64,000 nucleotides of DNA, from positions 124,001-188,000 of the forward strand of contig NZ_JAPVQY010000003.1 of NCBI RefSeq assembly GCF_027257875.1, in the 5' to 3' direction. Shown here piece after piece: positions 7,995 through 15,747 of this stretch. A model generated the notes under the pieces. That model made no database searches. It was not told the DNA's origin and saw only the letters and a list, made by a program, of their open reading frames with translations. Position numbers and translations under genes: made by a program. The stretch's first letter is position 1. Each line of letters opens with the position of its first letter. Source of the stretch: Burkholderia sp. IMCC1007 (lineage in GTDB: Bacteria > Pseudomonadota > Gammaproteobacteria > Burkholderiales > Burkholderiaceae).

Positions 7995-9353
7995 ATGGAC
8001 AACATCACGCCTACCCTTGCAACGGACCGCGCACCGCGCGTGCCGCGCATCGTGATCGTCGGCGGCGGCGCCGGCGGCCTGCACCTCGCCACGCGCCTCG
8101 GCGACACGGTCGGGCGCCGCGGGCAAGCCGACGTCGTGCTCGTCGACCGCTATCCGACGCACTTCTGGAAGCCGCTGCTGCACGAAGCCGCGTCGGGCCA
8201 TCGCGATCCGGCATCGCACACGATCGAATACGCGGCGCAGGCGAAGCGCCACGGCTTCCGCTTCGTGCAGGGCGCGCTGCAGCGGGTCGACCGCGCGGCA
8301 CGCACGGCGACGATCGCAGCCGTGCACGACGCGGACGGCACGGAAATCCTGCCGCAGCGCGAACTGGACTACGACGATCTCGTGCTCGCCGTCGGCAGCG
8401 TGACGAACTTCTTCAACGTGCCGGGCGCCGCGCGCCACGCGCTGCCGCTCGAGAACCTCGACCAGGCCGAGGATTTCCGCCGCAAGTTTCTCGCCGCGTG
8501 CACGAAGGCGAATCACCTCGCCGAGCAGCATCTCGCGCAACCCGCGGCGCCGATCTGCATCAACGTGATCGGCGCGGGCGCCACCGGCGTCGAGCTGGCC
8601 GCGGCGCTGCGGCACGCAATCCAGCAGCTGACGACGTATCGCTTCAAGGCGTTGGTGTCCGCTCGTGACGTGCACATCCGGCTGATCGAAGGCGGCCCGC
8701 GCATCCTGCCCGCGCTGGATGCGCGGCTGTCCGGCAAGATGCACGCACAACTGCGCGCGCTGAACGTCGACGTGCTGACGGATACGCGCGTCGCGGAAGT
8801 CGGCGCGGACGCGGTCACGACCGCGACCGGCGAGCGGCTCGCGAGCGACATCACGATCTGGGCGGCCGGCGTCGCGGGCCCCGCGATGCTGCGCGAACTC
8901 GGCGACATTGCGCTGAATCGGTCGAACCAGGTGATCGTGACCGACACGTTGCAGACGCCCGGCGATCCGCACGTGTATGCGTTCGGCGACTGCGCCGCAT
9001 GCCCGTCGGCCGATGCGAGCGGATTCCTGCCGCCGCGCGCGCAGGTCGCGCACCAGCAGGCCGTGTACCTCGGCGAAGCGCTCGCGCGCCGCCTTGCCGG
9101 CAAGCCGGTGGCGGGTTTCACGTTCCGCGATGCAGGCACCGTCGTGTCGCTCGGGCAGGCCGGTGCGGTGTATCAGGGCGACCTCGGCGTGCGTTCGCGT
9201 TCGCTGATCGTCGACGGGCTCGCCGCGATCGGCCTGTACAAGTTCCTGTATCGCAAGCACCTGTTTACCGTGTACGGGTTGAAGCGCGCGCTGTTCCAGT
9301 CGCTGAGCCACTGGCTGCAAAGCCGCAACCAGCCGTCGATCAAGCTGCACTGA
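7995..9353 (+). CDS. ndh: Type II NADH:quinone oxidoreductase (NDH-2 family)
   Basis: 452 residues from ATG 7995 (GGGAGCC ribosome-binding site). Two dinucleotide-binding motifs are seen: GGGAGG (23-28, FAD) and GAGATG (193-198, NADH), plus the FAD-contact motif VYAFGDCAA late in the chain and a C-terminal amphipathic membrane-anchoring region (LYKFLYRKHLFTVYGLKRAL). NDH-2 enzymes pass electrons from NADH to quinone on the inner membrane without proton pumping. Divergent LysR regulator and a rho-independent terminator downstream frame it as a monocistronic unit. Confidence 0.9.
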   Translation: MDNITPTLATDRAPRVPRIVIVGGGAGGLHLATRLGDTVGRRGQADVVLVDRYPTHFWKPLLHEAASGHRDPASHTIEYAAQAKRHGFRFVQGALQRVDRAARTATIAAVHDADGTEILPQRELDYDDLVLAVGSVTNFFNVPGAARHALPLENLDQAEDFRRKFLAACTKANHLAEQHLAQPAAPICINVIGAGATGVELAAALRHAIQQLTTYRFKALVSARDVHIRLIEGGPRILPALDARLSGKMHAQLRALNVDVLTDTRVAEVGADAVTTATGERLASDITIWAAGVAGPAMLRELGDIALNRSNQVIVTDTLQTPGDPHVYAFGDCAACPSADASGFLPPRAQVAHQQAVYLGEALARRLAGKPVAGFTFRDAGTVVSLGQAGAVYQGDLGVRSRSLIVDGLAAIGLYKFLYRKHLFTVYGLKRALFQSLSHWLQSRNQPSIKLH

Positions 9354-9379
9354 TCGCTCGCACGGACGCACGTCGCACG

Positions 9380-9419
9380 ACGGCGTATCGGGCTCATCGC
9401 CCGGTACGCCGTTTTTTTT
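9380..9419 (+). terminator. Rho-independent terminator of ndh
   Basis: Arms GGCGTATCGGGC and GCCCGGTACGCC (one mismatch) around a TCAT loop, followed by an eight-T run at 9412-9419. It lies 27 bp after the ndh stop. Confidence 0.9.
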
Positions 9420-9675
9420 CACATGCACACCGCCGGTGCATTCGTATCGGGCACGCGTTTGGTGCATCACATCGAGCCCGGTCGATGCGATGCCATTCAT
9501 GCGCACGGCGCGCGTCGCGCTCATCCCGCGCCGGCTGTGGCCTGCCGCCCGATTCATTAGTCAAATCGTATGAGTCGGATATAAATATTAATTGGTCGCA
9601 TATTCCGGGTGGACGCTAAGGTGTGTGGCATTCCCGTCCGCGAACGGATCTGCACGTCTCAGGAGAGGAATCACC
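9420..9675. promoter_or_regulatory. Upstream region of HAD-like gene with repeated LysR-type element
   Basis: Positions 9569-9598 repeat the element seen upstream of ndh: TATGAGTCG, then TATAAA, then ATTAATTG and TCG, with roughly 26 of 31 aligned positions identical. It lies about 80-105 bp before the GTG start at 9676, a plausible activator position. The remainder (9420-9568) shows no gene. Confidence 0.55.
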
Positions 9676-10119
9676 GTGGTCATCGAAGCTATCGTCACCC
9701 GTCTCGACGCCGCATTCGCACAGATCGAAGCGACACCGGATTCGCATGAATCGCGCAACCAGCGCGATGCGATCATCCAGTGGCTCGACAGCGCATCGGA
9801 GCAAGGCTATCGACTCGGCCTCGTCACGACGCTGCCGGCCGACCGGCTCAGCGACATGTTCGAAGGTCAGTTCGGCCGCGCGAACCTCGACCGCTTCTCG
9901 GTCGTCGTCACCGACGCGAACCAGCAGGACTCCATAGCAAAGCAGCATCCGTTCGACGTCGCGTTGCAGGCGCTCGGCGTGCCGCCCGAACGCGCGGTCG
10001 CCGTCGCGAGCAGCGAACCGGAACGCCGCGAAGCCGAGATCTTCGGGCTGTCGCGCAGCGTGAGCATCACCGACACGGTGCGATCGATCGCGTCGGCCGG
10101 GCGATCAAGCCGTTGGTGA
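9676..10119 (+). CDS. HAD-like protein lacking the nucleophile motif
   Basis: 147 residues from GTG 9676, chosen because a strong AGGAGAGGA ribosome-binding site precedes it. The C-terminal half resembles the core of phosphoglycolate-phosphatase-type HAD proteins: LGLVTTLPADRL (motif II-like Thr) and KQHPFDVALQALGVPPERAVAVASSEPERREAEIFGL (motif III Lys and a degenerate acidic motif). The N-terminal DxDxT nucleophile of HAD phosphatases is absent, so it is probably not catalytic in the usual way. The shared upstream element suggests co-regulation with ndh. Function unknown. Confidence 0.7.
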   Translation: MVIEAIVTRLDAAFAQIEATPDSHESRNQRDAIIQWLDSASEQGYRLGLVTTLPADRLSDMFEGQFGRANLDRFSVVVTDANQQDSIAKQHPFDVALQALGVPPERAVAVASSEPERREAEIFGLSRSVSITDTVRSIASAGRSSRW

Positions 10120-10331
10120 GTCCTGCTGTCGCATGACATCTGGAGGCTGATTGCCGTACATGATTCGGAGGACCGTTCGGCGATGTCCGCTCGGTTCGGA
10201 CATCGTCCGCAGTGGCGAGGGGCGGTCCGTCGGTGGTTGCGCAGGAGGGGAGCAGCCCGAGTACGGCGCTACAATCGGCACCGCACCGATCGTGAATCGG
10301 CGAGCCCGGCACACCACGACGTGGACGAATC

Positions 10332-10709
10332 ATGCGGACAAAAAACTTGATGCACGTGTGCATCGCGATGCTCGTGACCGGCGCGAGCGTCGGGGCACAC
10401 GGCGCGCAACCCAAAGGCGCAGTGGATTGCCGGCAGCTTGACGAAGCCACGAGCGGCCCGGACGACAACTTCCGGCCGCCGGCCTCCGGTACCGTCATCG
10501 GCGTCGGGCGAGCGTATTTCTACTCGGCCCCCGACGCGCAGTGCATCAAGAAGCGGATCTTCGTCATTCCGGGCGATTCGGTAACCGTCTACAAACCGCA
10601 CGGACGCTGGTACAACGTCATGTACGTGAATGGCAAGACGGGTTCGGATGCCGAAGGCTGGGTCGAACAGGACCGCGTGCGCCTCGGCGGCCAGATCGGC
10701 GCGCAATAG
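10332..10709 (+). CDS. Secreted SH3-like domain protein
   Basis: 125 residues. Sec signal peptide at 1-25 (MRTKNLMHVCIAMLVTGASVGAHGA). The mature part has a bacterial SH3-like strand pattern (AYFYSAPDAQCIKK, DSVTVYKPHGRWYNVMYVNGKTGSDAEGWVEQDRV). Two or three Cys could form a disulfide. Exported SH3b proteins often bind cell-wall or other ligands; the partner is unknown. A TACAAT hexamer at 10270-10275 may be its -10 box, though no good -35 was found. Confidence 0.75.
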   Translation: MRTKNLMHVCIAMLVTGASVGAHGAQPKGAVDCRQLDEATSGPDDNFRPPASGTVIGVGRAYFYSAPDAQCIKKRIFVIPGDSVTVYKPHGRWYNVMYVNGKTGSDAEGWVEQDRVRLGGQIGAQ

Positions 10710-10991
10710 CCGGATTCAGCCGGTCAACCGGCTCGCGTTTCCGTTGCACCTGCTCGCACAATCGCTGCGCCATCTCCGCGATCTCGAACAGTCAGTGCGC
10801 GAGGCCGTCGCGCGGCAAAGTGAGCATCGAACAGATCGCGTCCGCCATGCACGTGTCGTCGCGCGCGGATGAAGCCGTATCGATGACGATGCGGGCGGCA
10901 CGCAGGTACAGGCGCCCGGATTGACGACGGCACGCCAGATTCCGAACTCGCCCCGGCCGGCAATGTCGAACGAACATCGCCGGAGATTCAG

Positions 10992-11285
10992 ATGAAACGC
11001 ACCGCCCTGCTCATCGCGCTGATCCTGTTCGCCGCGGCCAGCCTGCCGGCGGCGGCGGCCGGTACCCGCGCGGGCGATGCCACCGCGCCAGTCGCCGGGC
11101 AAGCGAGGAACTGCGTGCCGTCGTCCAGCTCCCGCTCCACATCGAAAGCACCGCCGATTCGCGTGTGCGTCAGCGATCCCGATACGCAACTGAACCTGCC
11201 GTGGTTTCTGACCGACATCCTTACCGCAGTGGACACGCACCAGTCGCCGCGCGACCTGCTCCACAAGATGCGCGACGATTTCTGA
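10992..11285 (+). CDS. Small secreted hypothetical protein, 97 aa
   Basis: ATG 10992 follows GGAGATTCAG. A clear signal peptide (MKRTALLIALILFAAASLPAAAAG) is followed by a Ser/Ala-rich linker and a C-terminal block with two Cys (VCVSDPDTQLNLPWFLTDIL). No family is recognised. Possibly periplasmic. It precedes an intergenic region that holds two terminators and a candidate small RNA. Confidence 0.65.
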   Translation: MKRTALLIALILFAAASLPAAAAGTRAGDATAPVAGQARNCVPSSSSRSTSKAPPIRVCVSDPDTQLNLPWFLTDILTAVDTHQSPRDLLHKMRDDF

Positions 11286-11347
11286 CGCGCGGCCAACCCG
11301 ACCCACGAATCGGCACGTCCGTCGCCCTCGGGTATCCCCTGATCCTG

Positions 11348-11375
11348 AAAAAAAGAAACCCGCAGAATGCGGGTT
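11348..11375 (-). terminator. Rho-independent terminator on minus strand
   Basis: Perfect arms AACCCGC (11357-11363) and GCGGGTT (11369-11375) around a five-base loop; a seven-A run (11348-11354) gives the U-tract for a minus-strand transcript. No minus-strand gene with this end is recognised, so it points to a short untranslated minus transcript starting somewhere near 11400-11500, or to convergent termination of the neighbouring gene. Confidence 0.8.
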
Positions 11376-11507
11376 GGACGACGTTCGCGACAAATTGCCC
11401 GCAAATCCCGGTGCGTGCGGCACTACGCGAATATCTCCTGTTGAGAGTCAATCACGAAATTGCACCATTTGTTGAATAACGATATTTCGTAATCGTGCGT
11501 CACATCT

Positions 11508-11588
11508 TATACTTGCCGCGCACCATCCTCGTGCCAAGAGAAGGTGTCTTCTGTCCCGGCCGCACCATGATGCGGTCGGGGTTTTTTT
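11508..11588 (+). ncRNA. Candidate small RNA, about 70 nt
   Basis: A TATACT hexamer at 11508-11513 (weak -35 at 11485-11490, 17-base spacer) predicts a start near 11520. An internal hairpin AGAAG/CTTCT follows, and the transcript would end at a strong terminator whose arms CCCGGCCGCA (11555-11564) and TGCGGTCGGG (11571-11580, one G-T pair) precede seven T. There is no open frame with a ribosome-binding site between promoter and terminator, and the next gene starts only 200 bp later. No known RNA family was recognised. Confidence 0.45.
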
Positions 11589-11787
11589 GGGCGCGCGACT
11601 CCAATGTACATGCATAATCCATGTATGTTCTGGACAAACGCCTCGAATCCAGCGACGTTGCCGCGATGCCGTGGCCTGGACGTCACCAGCGTAGAAACGA
11701 TATGCGTCCCGATGTCGGCGCGTGCCGCCGTGGCCCGGCCAGGCACGCTGATTGCTCCGCGCCAGTTCATCGACCGGTTCGACAGGC

Positions 11788-13398
11788 ATGCCCATGCATA
11801 CAACAACAAATGCGCCCAGAGCAATGTCCCCGTCCGCACCGGGCCTGAAACCCGCATTCCAGCGCAGCGGCGCGTTGCCGCACATCATCTTTTCGATTGC
11901 CGTGATCGTCTGCGCGGTCGTGCTCGCGGCGAGCGTCGTCCTGGCCGATCGGCTCGCACGCGAAGCGGTTGCCCGGCACGAACGCGTCGTCGCGAACGAC
12001 ATCGTGTCCTCGATCGACCGTATCCTCGACGGCATCCGCACCCGCACCGCGGACGAACTGCTGGCGCTCGTCGGGCGCCCGTGCTCGTCGGTTTTCAGAA
12101 CGCTGGCCGAAGCGAGCACCCGCCTGCGTTACCTGCGCGCCGTCGCGCTGGTCAACGACGGCCGTGTGTCGTGCTCGTCCGCGCTGGGCGCGATCGACGT
12201 ACCGCTCGCCGCATACATGCCCATGTCGAAGCCGGGCACCACGGTCACCGCGCTGCTGCCGCAGACCCCGTTCCAGCCTGGCGTTCCCGTGCTCGCGGCG
12301 CTGCGCGCGACGAGGCCTGGATCGGGCGTGCTGTATCTGATCGAGGGCGACTATCTGTCCGACATGCTCGCGCATGGCACCCGCTTCGGCGCGGAGACGG
12401 CTACGCTGTCGGTCAATGGCACGGGCGGCCTCGATCAGCAAGGGGCATTCGTGCCGAAATCCGCCGCCACGCCGGCGAACGGCAGCGTGATCGCATCGAA
12501 CCGCTGGCCGTTCACGGTGCGGGTCAACTCGTCGGAACGGTACGTATCGCAGCTGCGGCGCAACTACCGCCTGGTGTTCGTGACGATCGCGCTGCTGATC
12601 GACGGCCTGATCGCGGCGGCGTACCTGCTCGCGATGGCGCCGCGGCGGCTGTTGCTGAAGGCGGTCCGCAACGCGCTCAAACGCAACGAATTCCACGTCG
12701 TGTACCAGCCGATCGTCGACGTCCAGACACGCAGGACCGTCGGCGTCGAGGCGCTGCTGCGCTGGGATCATCCGAAATGGGGGTCGATCAGCCCGGCGGT
12801 GTTCATTCCGCAGGTCGAGGCGAGTGCGATCCTGCCGAAGGTGACCGAATTCGTCGTGCGCACGGCCGCCGCCGAACTGACCAGCCTGGTGCCGTCGATA
12901 CCGCTGCGCATCGCGGTCAACGTCGCGCCGAAGGATCTCGAACGCCCGCGCTTCGTGTCCATCGTCGAAGAGACGATCCGCCAGCTGCCGCCCGGCTTCA
13001 CGCTGGTGCTCGAAGTGACGGAGCGCCTGCTGCTCGAAAAGAACGCGCGCACCACCGCAATGTTCGTCGCGCTGCGCGCGAAGGGCGCGAAGTTCGCGAT
13101 CGACGACTTCGGCACGCGTCACAGCAATCTCGACCTGCTGTCGCGCTTCCCGTTCGACTACGTGAAGATCGACCGTCAGTTCATCTCGCAGCTGACGACG
13201 GGCAATGCCAAGCTGATCGAGGGGATCGCGGCGCTCGCGCACCACTACGACCTGAAGATCATTGCAGAGGGCGTCGAAACGGAAGAACAGCATCGGGCGC
13301 TGCACGCGGTCGGCGTCCAGTACGCGCAAGGCTACCTGTATCAGCGCCCGCAGCGGCCGGAAAACCTGAAGCGCGATTTCGCGTCGATGACGGCCTGA
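11788..13398 (+). CDS. CSS-motif EAL-domain cyclic-di-GMP phosphodiesterase
   Basis: About 536 residues. An N-terminal transmembrane helix (IIFSIAVIVCAVVLAASVVLA), a periplasmic domain with a PCSS motif of the CSS-motif family, a second helix (LVFVTIALLIDGLIAAAYLLAM), then a cytoplasmic EAL domain: EALLR signature in VGVEALLRWDHP, NVAPKDL, DDFGTRHSNL and EGVETEEQH. The conserved acidic residues suggest an active phosphodiesterase degrading c-di-GMP. The periplasmic CSS cysteines of relatives sense redox state. The start is uncertain: 11788, 11794 and 11824 are all possible and none has a strong ribosome-binding site. Confidence 0.88.
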   Translation: MPMHTTTNAPRAMSPSAPGLKPAFQRSGALPHIIFSIAVIVCAVVLAASVVLADRLAREAVARHERVVANDIVSSIDRILDGIRTRTADELLALVGRPCSSVFRTLAEASTRLRYLRAVALVNDGRVSCSSALGAIDVPLAAYMPMSKPGTTVTALLPQTPFQPGVPVLAALRATRPGSGVLYLIEGDYLSDMLAHGTRFGAETATLSVNGTGGLDQQGAFVPKSAATPANGSVIASNRWPFTVRVNSSERYVSQLRRNYRLVFVTIALLIDGLIAAAYLLAMAPRRLLLKAVRNALKRNEFHVVYQPIVDVQTRRTVGVEALLRWDHPKWGSISPAVFIPQVEASAILPKVTEFVVRTAAAELTSLVPSIPLRIAVNVAPKDLERPRFVSIVEETIRQLPPGFTLVLEVTERLLLEKNARTTAMFVALRAKGAKFAIDDFGTRHSNLDLLSRFPFDYVKIDRQFISQLTTGNAKLIEGIAALAHHYDLKIIAEGVETEEQHRALHAVGVQYAQGYLYQRPQRPENLKRDFASMTA

Positions 13399-13786
13399 GC
13401 GCCGGCCCGCGCATCGCGCGCGGGCCGGGCTTCCGCCGCTTTGCGTCGCCTGCGCCGAACCGCTACCGGCTGCGCGCCGAACCCTGCCGGACCCGGCATC
13501 GCGCGCCGGCGCGACCGAGCGGCGGCGACCATTCGATGCGCTCGCATCGTCATACCAATACCTTTCACGCGCAACCGCCGCCGCGCGTCGACGCAAGCCT
13601 CGCCCGCACCGATCCCGTCGCCGGATTGCCGTTTGCCAGCGCGCCGCCGCACGAGTCTGTCCGCTTTGATTCCGCGCGCCAGGCCGCCTGTCCGCTGCGC
13701 GACTGCGCGCGCCGCGCTACCGTATATCCATCTCGAGCGCTACGATGGTTTTCGCAACGCAATCGATTCGTTGAACGAGTATTCAC
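13399..13786. other. Intergenic region with GC hairpin
   Basis: A 10-bp-arm GC hairpin (13403-13427) sits five bases after the EAL gene stop and may end its transcription, but lacks a T-run. The remaining 350 bp show no convincing gene; open frames here are GC-rich shadows. The promoter of the downstream kinase should lie in its last 100 bp. Confidence 0.5.
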
Positions 13787-15364
13787 ATGACGCCAGACCA
13801 GACGCCGCCCATCGTCCCGGGCGAAGAACAGCCGGTGCACGACCGATACGCGGAGTTTCGTTTCCAGACGGTCGTCGCGTCGATCACCGACTACGCCGTG
13901 TTCATGCTCGACACGCACGGCAACATCGCGACCTGGAACGCGGGTGCCGAGCGCATCAAGGGTTATCGCGCGGACGAGATCGTCGGCAGCCATTTCTCGC
14001 GTTTCTACACGGCCGAAGCGATCGCGGCCGGCCGCCCGGCGCACGGGCTCGCGGCAGCGGCCGCGCACGGTCACTACGAGGACGAAAGCTGGCGCGTGCG
14101 CAAGGACGGTTCGCGCTTCTGGGCCAGCGTGACGATCACTGCCGTGCGGGACGAGACGAACACGCTTCGCGGCTTCATCAAGATCACGCGCGACATGACC
14201 GAGCGCAAGCGCGTCGAGGAACTGGAAGCGGCGACGCAGCGGCTGGACGTGTTCATCGCGACGCTCGCGCACGAGTTGCGCAACCAGCTCGCGCCGCTGC
14301 GGCACACGATCGGGATCCTGCAAAGCCTGCCGTCGTCCGAGCTGGCGCCGGCGCTCGCGCAATGCAAGGACATCGCCGATCGCCAGATCGAGCAACTGGT
14401 GCGGCTCGTCGACGATCTGCTCGACCTCGGGCGCATCAAGTCCGACAAGGTCGAGCTGAAGGAAGCGCCGCTGAACGTGCGCGATATCGTGTACCGCAGC
14501 GTGCAGAGCATCCAGCCGAAGGTCGATGCGCGCGGCCAGCAGATCCTGGTGCGCCTGCCGCCGGGCCCGGTGATCGTGCTCGGCGACGAAGTCCGGCTCG
14601 TGCAGGTGTTGTACAACCTGCTCGACAACGCGTCGAAATACTAGCCGCCCAACGAGCGCATCGAGATCCACGTGCGCACCGAAGACAACGTCGTGGCGAT
14701 CGACGTCATCGATCGCGGCATCGGCATCGTGCCGGGTGCGCAGGAATCCATCTTCAACCTGTTCGAGCAACAGGAAACCACGGGCCGCTACTCCGCGGGC
14801 GGGCTCGGCCTCGGCCTCGCGATCAGCCGGAAGTTCGTCGACCTGCACCACGGCACCATCACGGCCGAGAGCGACGGGATCGGCAAGGGCTCGTCGTTTA
14901 CCGTACGGCTGCCCGTCGTGGAGCCGGAGCGCGCCGTCGAAGCCAAACGGCATGCATCGACGCCGTCGCCCGAGCATGCGCTGCGCATCCTGATCGTCGA
15001 CGACAACCACGAAGCGGCCGATACGCTCGGCGTGCTGCTGCAGATCAAGGGCCACACGCCGCGCATCGTGTACCACGCACGCGATGCGGTGCCGCTCGCG
15101 CGCGAGTTCGCACCGCACCTGATGCTGATCGACCTGAGCATGCCGGACATCAGCGGATTCGAACTGCTCCACACACTGCAGACGACGAACGCCGCACCCG
15201 ATGCGTACTACGTCGCGCTGTCCGGGCACGTCCGCTCGTCGGATCGCACGGAAACGGAGGAGGCCGGCTTCCACGACCATTTCGCGAAGCCGGTTGCGAT
15301 CGACGCGCTCGATCAACTGCTCGCGCGGGTCGAAGCCGACGCGCGACGCCGCGGACGGCTGTGA
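13787..15364 (+). pseudogene. PAS hybrid histidine kinase interrupted by amber codon
   Basis: Continuous reading frame of 525 codons broken by a single TAG at 14642-14644 (codon 286). Before it: PAS domain (about 22-140), HisKA with phospho-His H162 (ATLAHELRNQL) and the N-box NLLDNASKY. After it, in the same frame: the G boxes (DRGIGI, GGLGLGLAISRK) and a C-terminal receiver domain (LIVDD, acceptor D449 in LMLIDLSMPD). The codon following ASKY is Ser in many relatives (ASKYSPP), so TCG to TAG is the simplest origin. The ATP-binding lid is lost from the first product, so kinase activity is expected to be lost. A GTG at 14672 could restart a HATPase-tail/receiver fragment. Sequencing error is possible. 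Confidence 0.85.
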
Positions 15365-15366
15365 CG

Positions 15367-15711
15367 ATGCGCGCGCCGGTGGCGATCCTGTTGCGCGCCG
15401 GGCATTCGCATCTGTATCCGGGCTGCATCGTGGCCGCGGCAGACATGCCCGTGCGCTTCGCGGCGTCGCATCCCGCGATGATCGAATTCGCGGATGGGTC
15501 GGGCGCGACGGCCACGCTGTCGCAGCGCGAACACGACGCAGTCGAACCCGGCGTGGACGAATACGTGACGAGCAAGCGCCACACGGTCGTCGCGCGACGC
15601 TGGCTGCTTCATGCAGTCGACGCGACACGCACCGCGTGGCGGGTCGCGCGACGGCTTCCTGGCACCTTGCCATCGGCAGGCAGTTCGGCGGGAGCTGCGC
15701 GACAGCGCTAA
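15367..15711 (+). CDS. Hypothetical protein, 114 aa
   Basis: ATG 15367 lies two bases after the histidine-kinase stop, suggesting translational coupling. The product (MRAPVAILLRAGHSHLYPG at the start) has a compact alpha/beta-like N-terminal half with HPAMIEFADGSGATATLSQREHDAV and a Ser/Ala/Gly-rich tail. No family is recognised and no signal peptide or membrane segment is seen. Codon use is typical of the neighbourhood, which supports it being real. Confidence 0.55.
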   Translation: MRAPVAILLRAGHSHLYPGCIVAAADMPVRFAASHPAMIEFADGSGATATLSQREHDAVEPGVDEYVTSKRHTVVARRWLLHAVDATRTAWRVARRLPGTLPSAGSSAGAARQR

Positions 15712-15747
15712 AATCCGCCGCCTGGGCATTCACCACGAGCAAGCGTT

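Noticed and set aside
13441-15366. Long frame reading into the 114-residue gene from upstream
   Set aside because: The upstream part is the shadow of the histidine kinase; only the portion after 15367 has an independent start.
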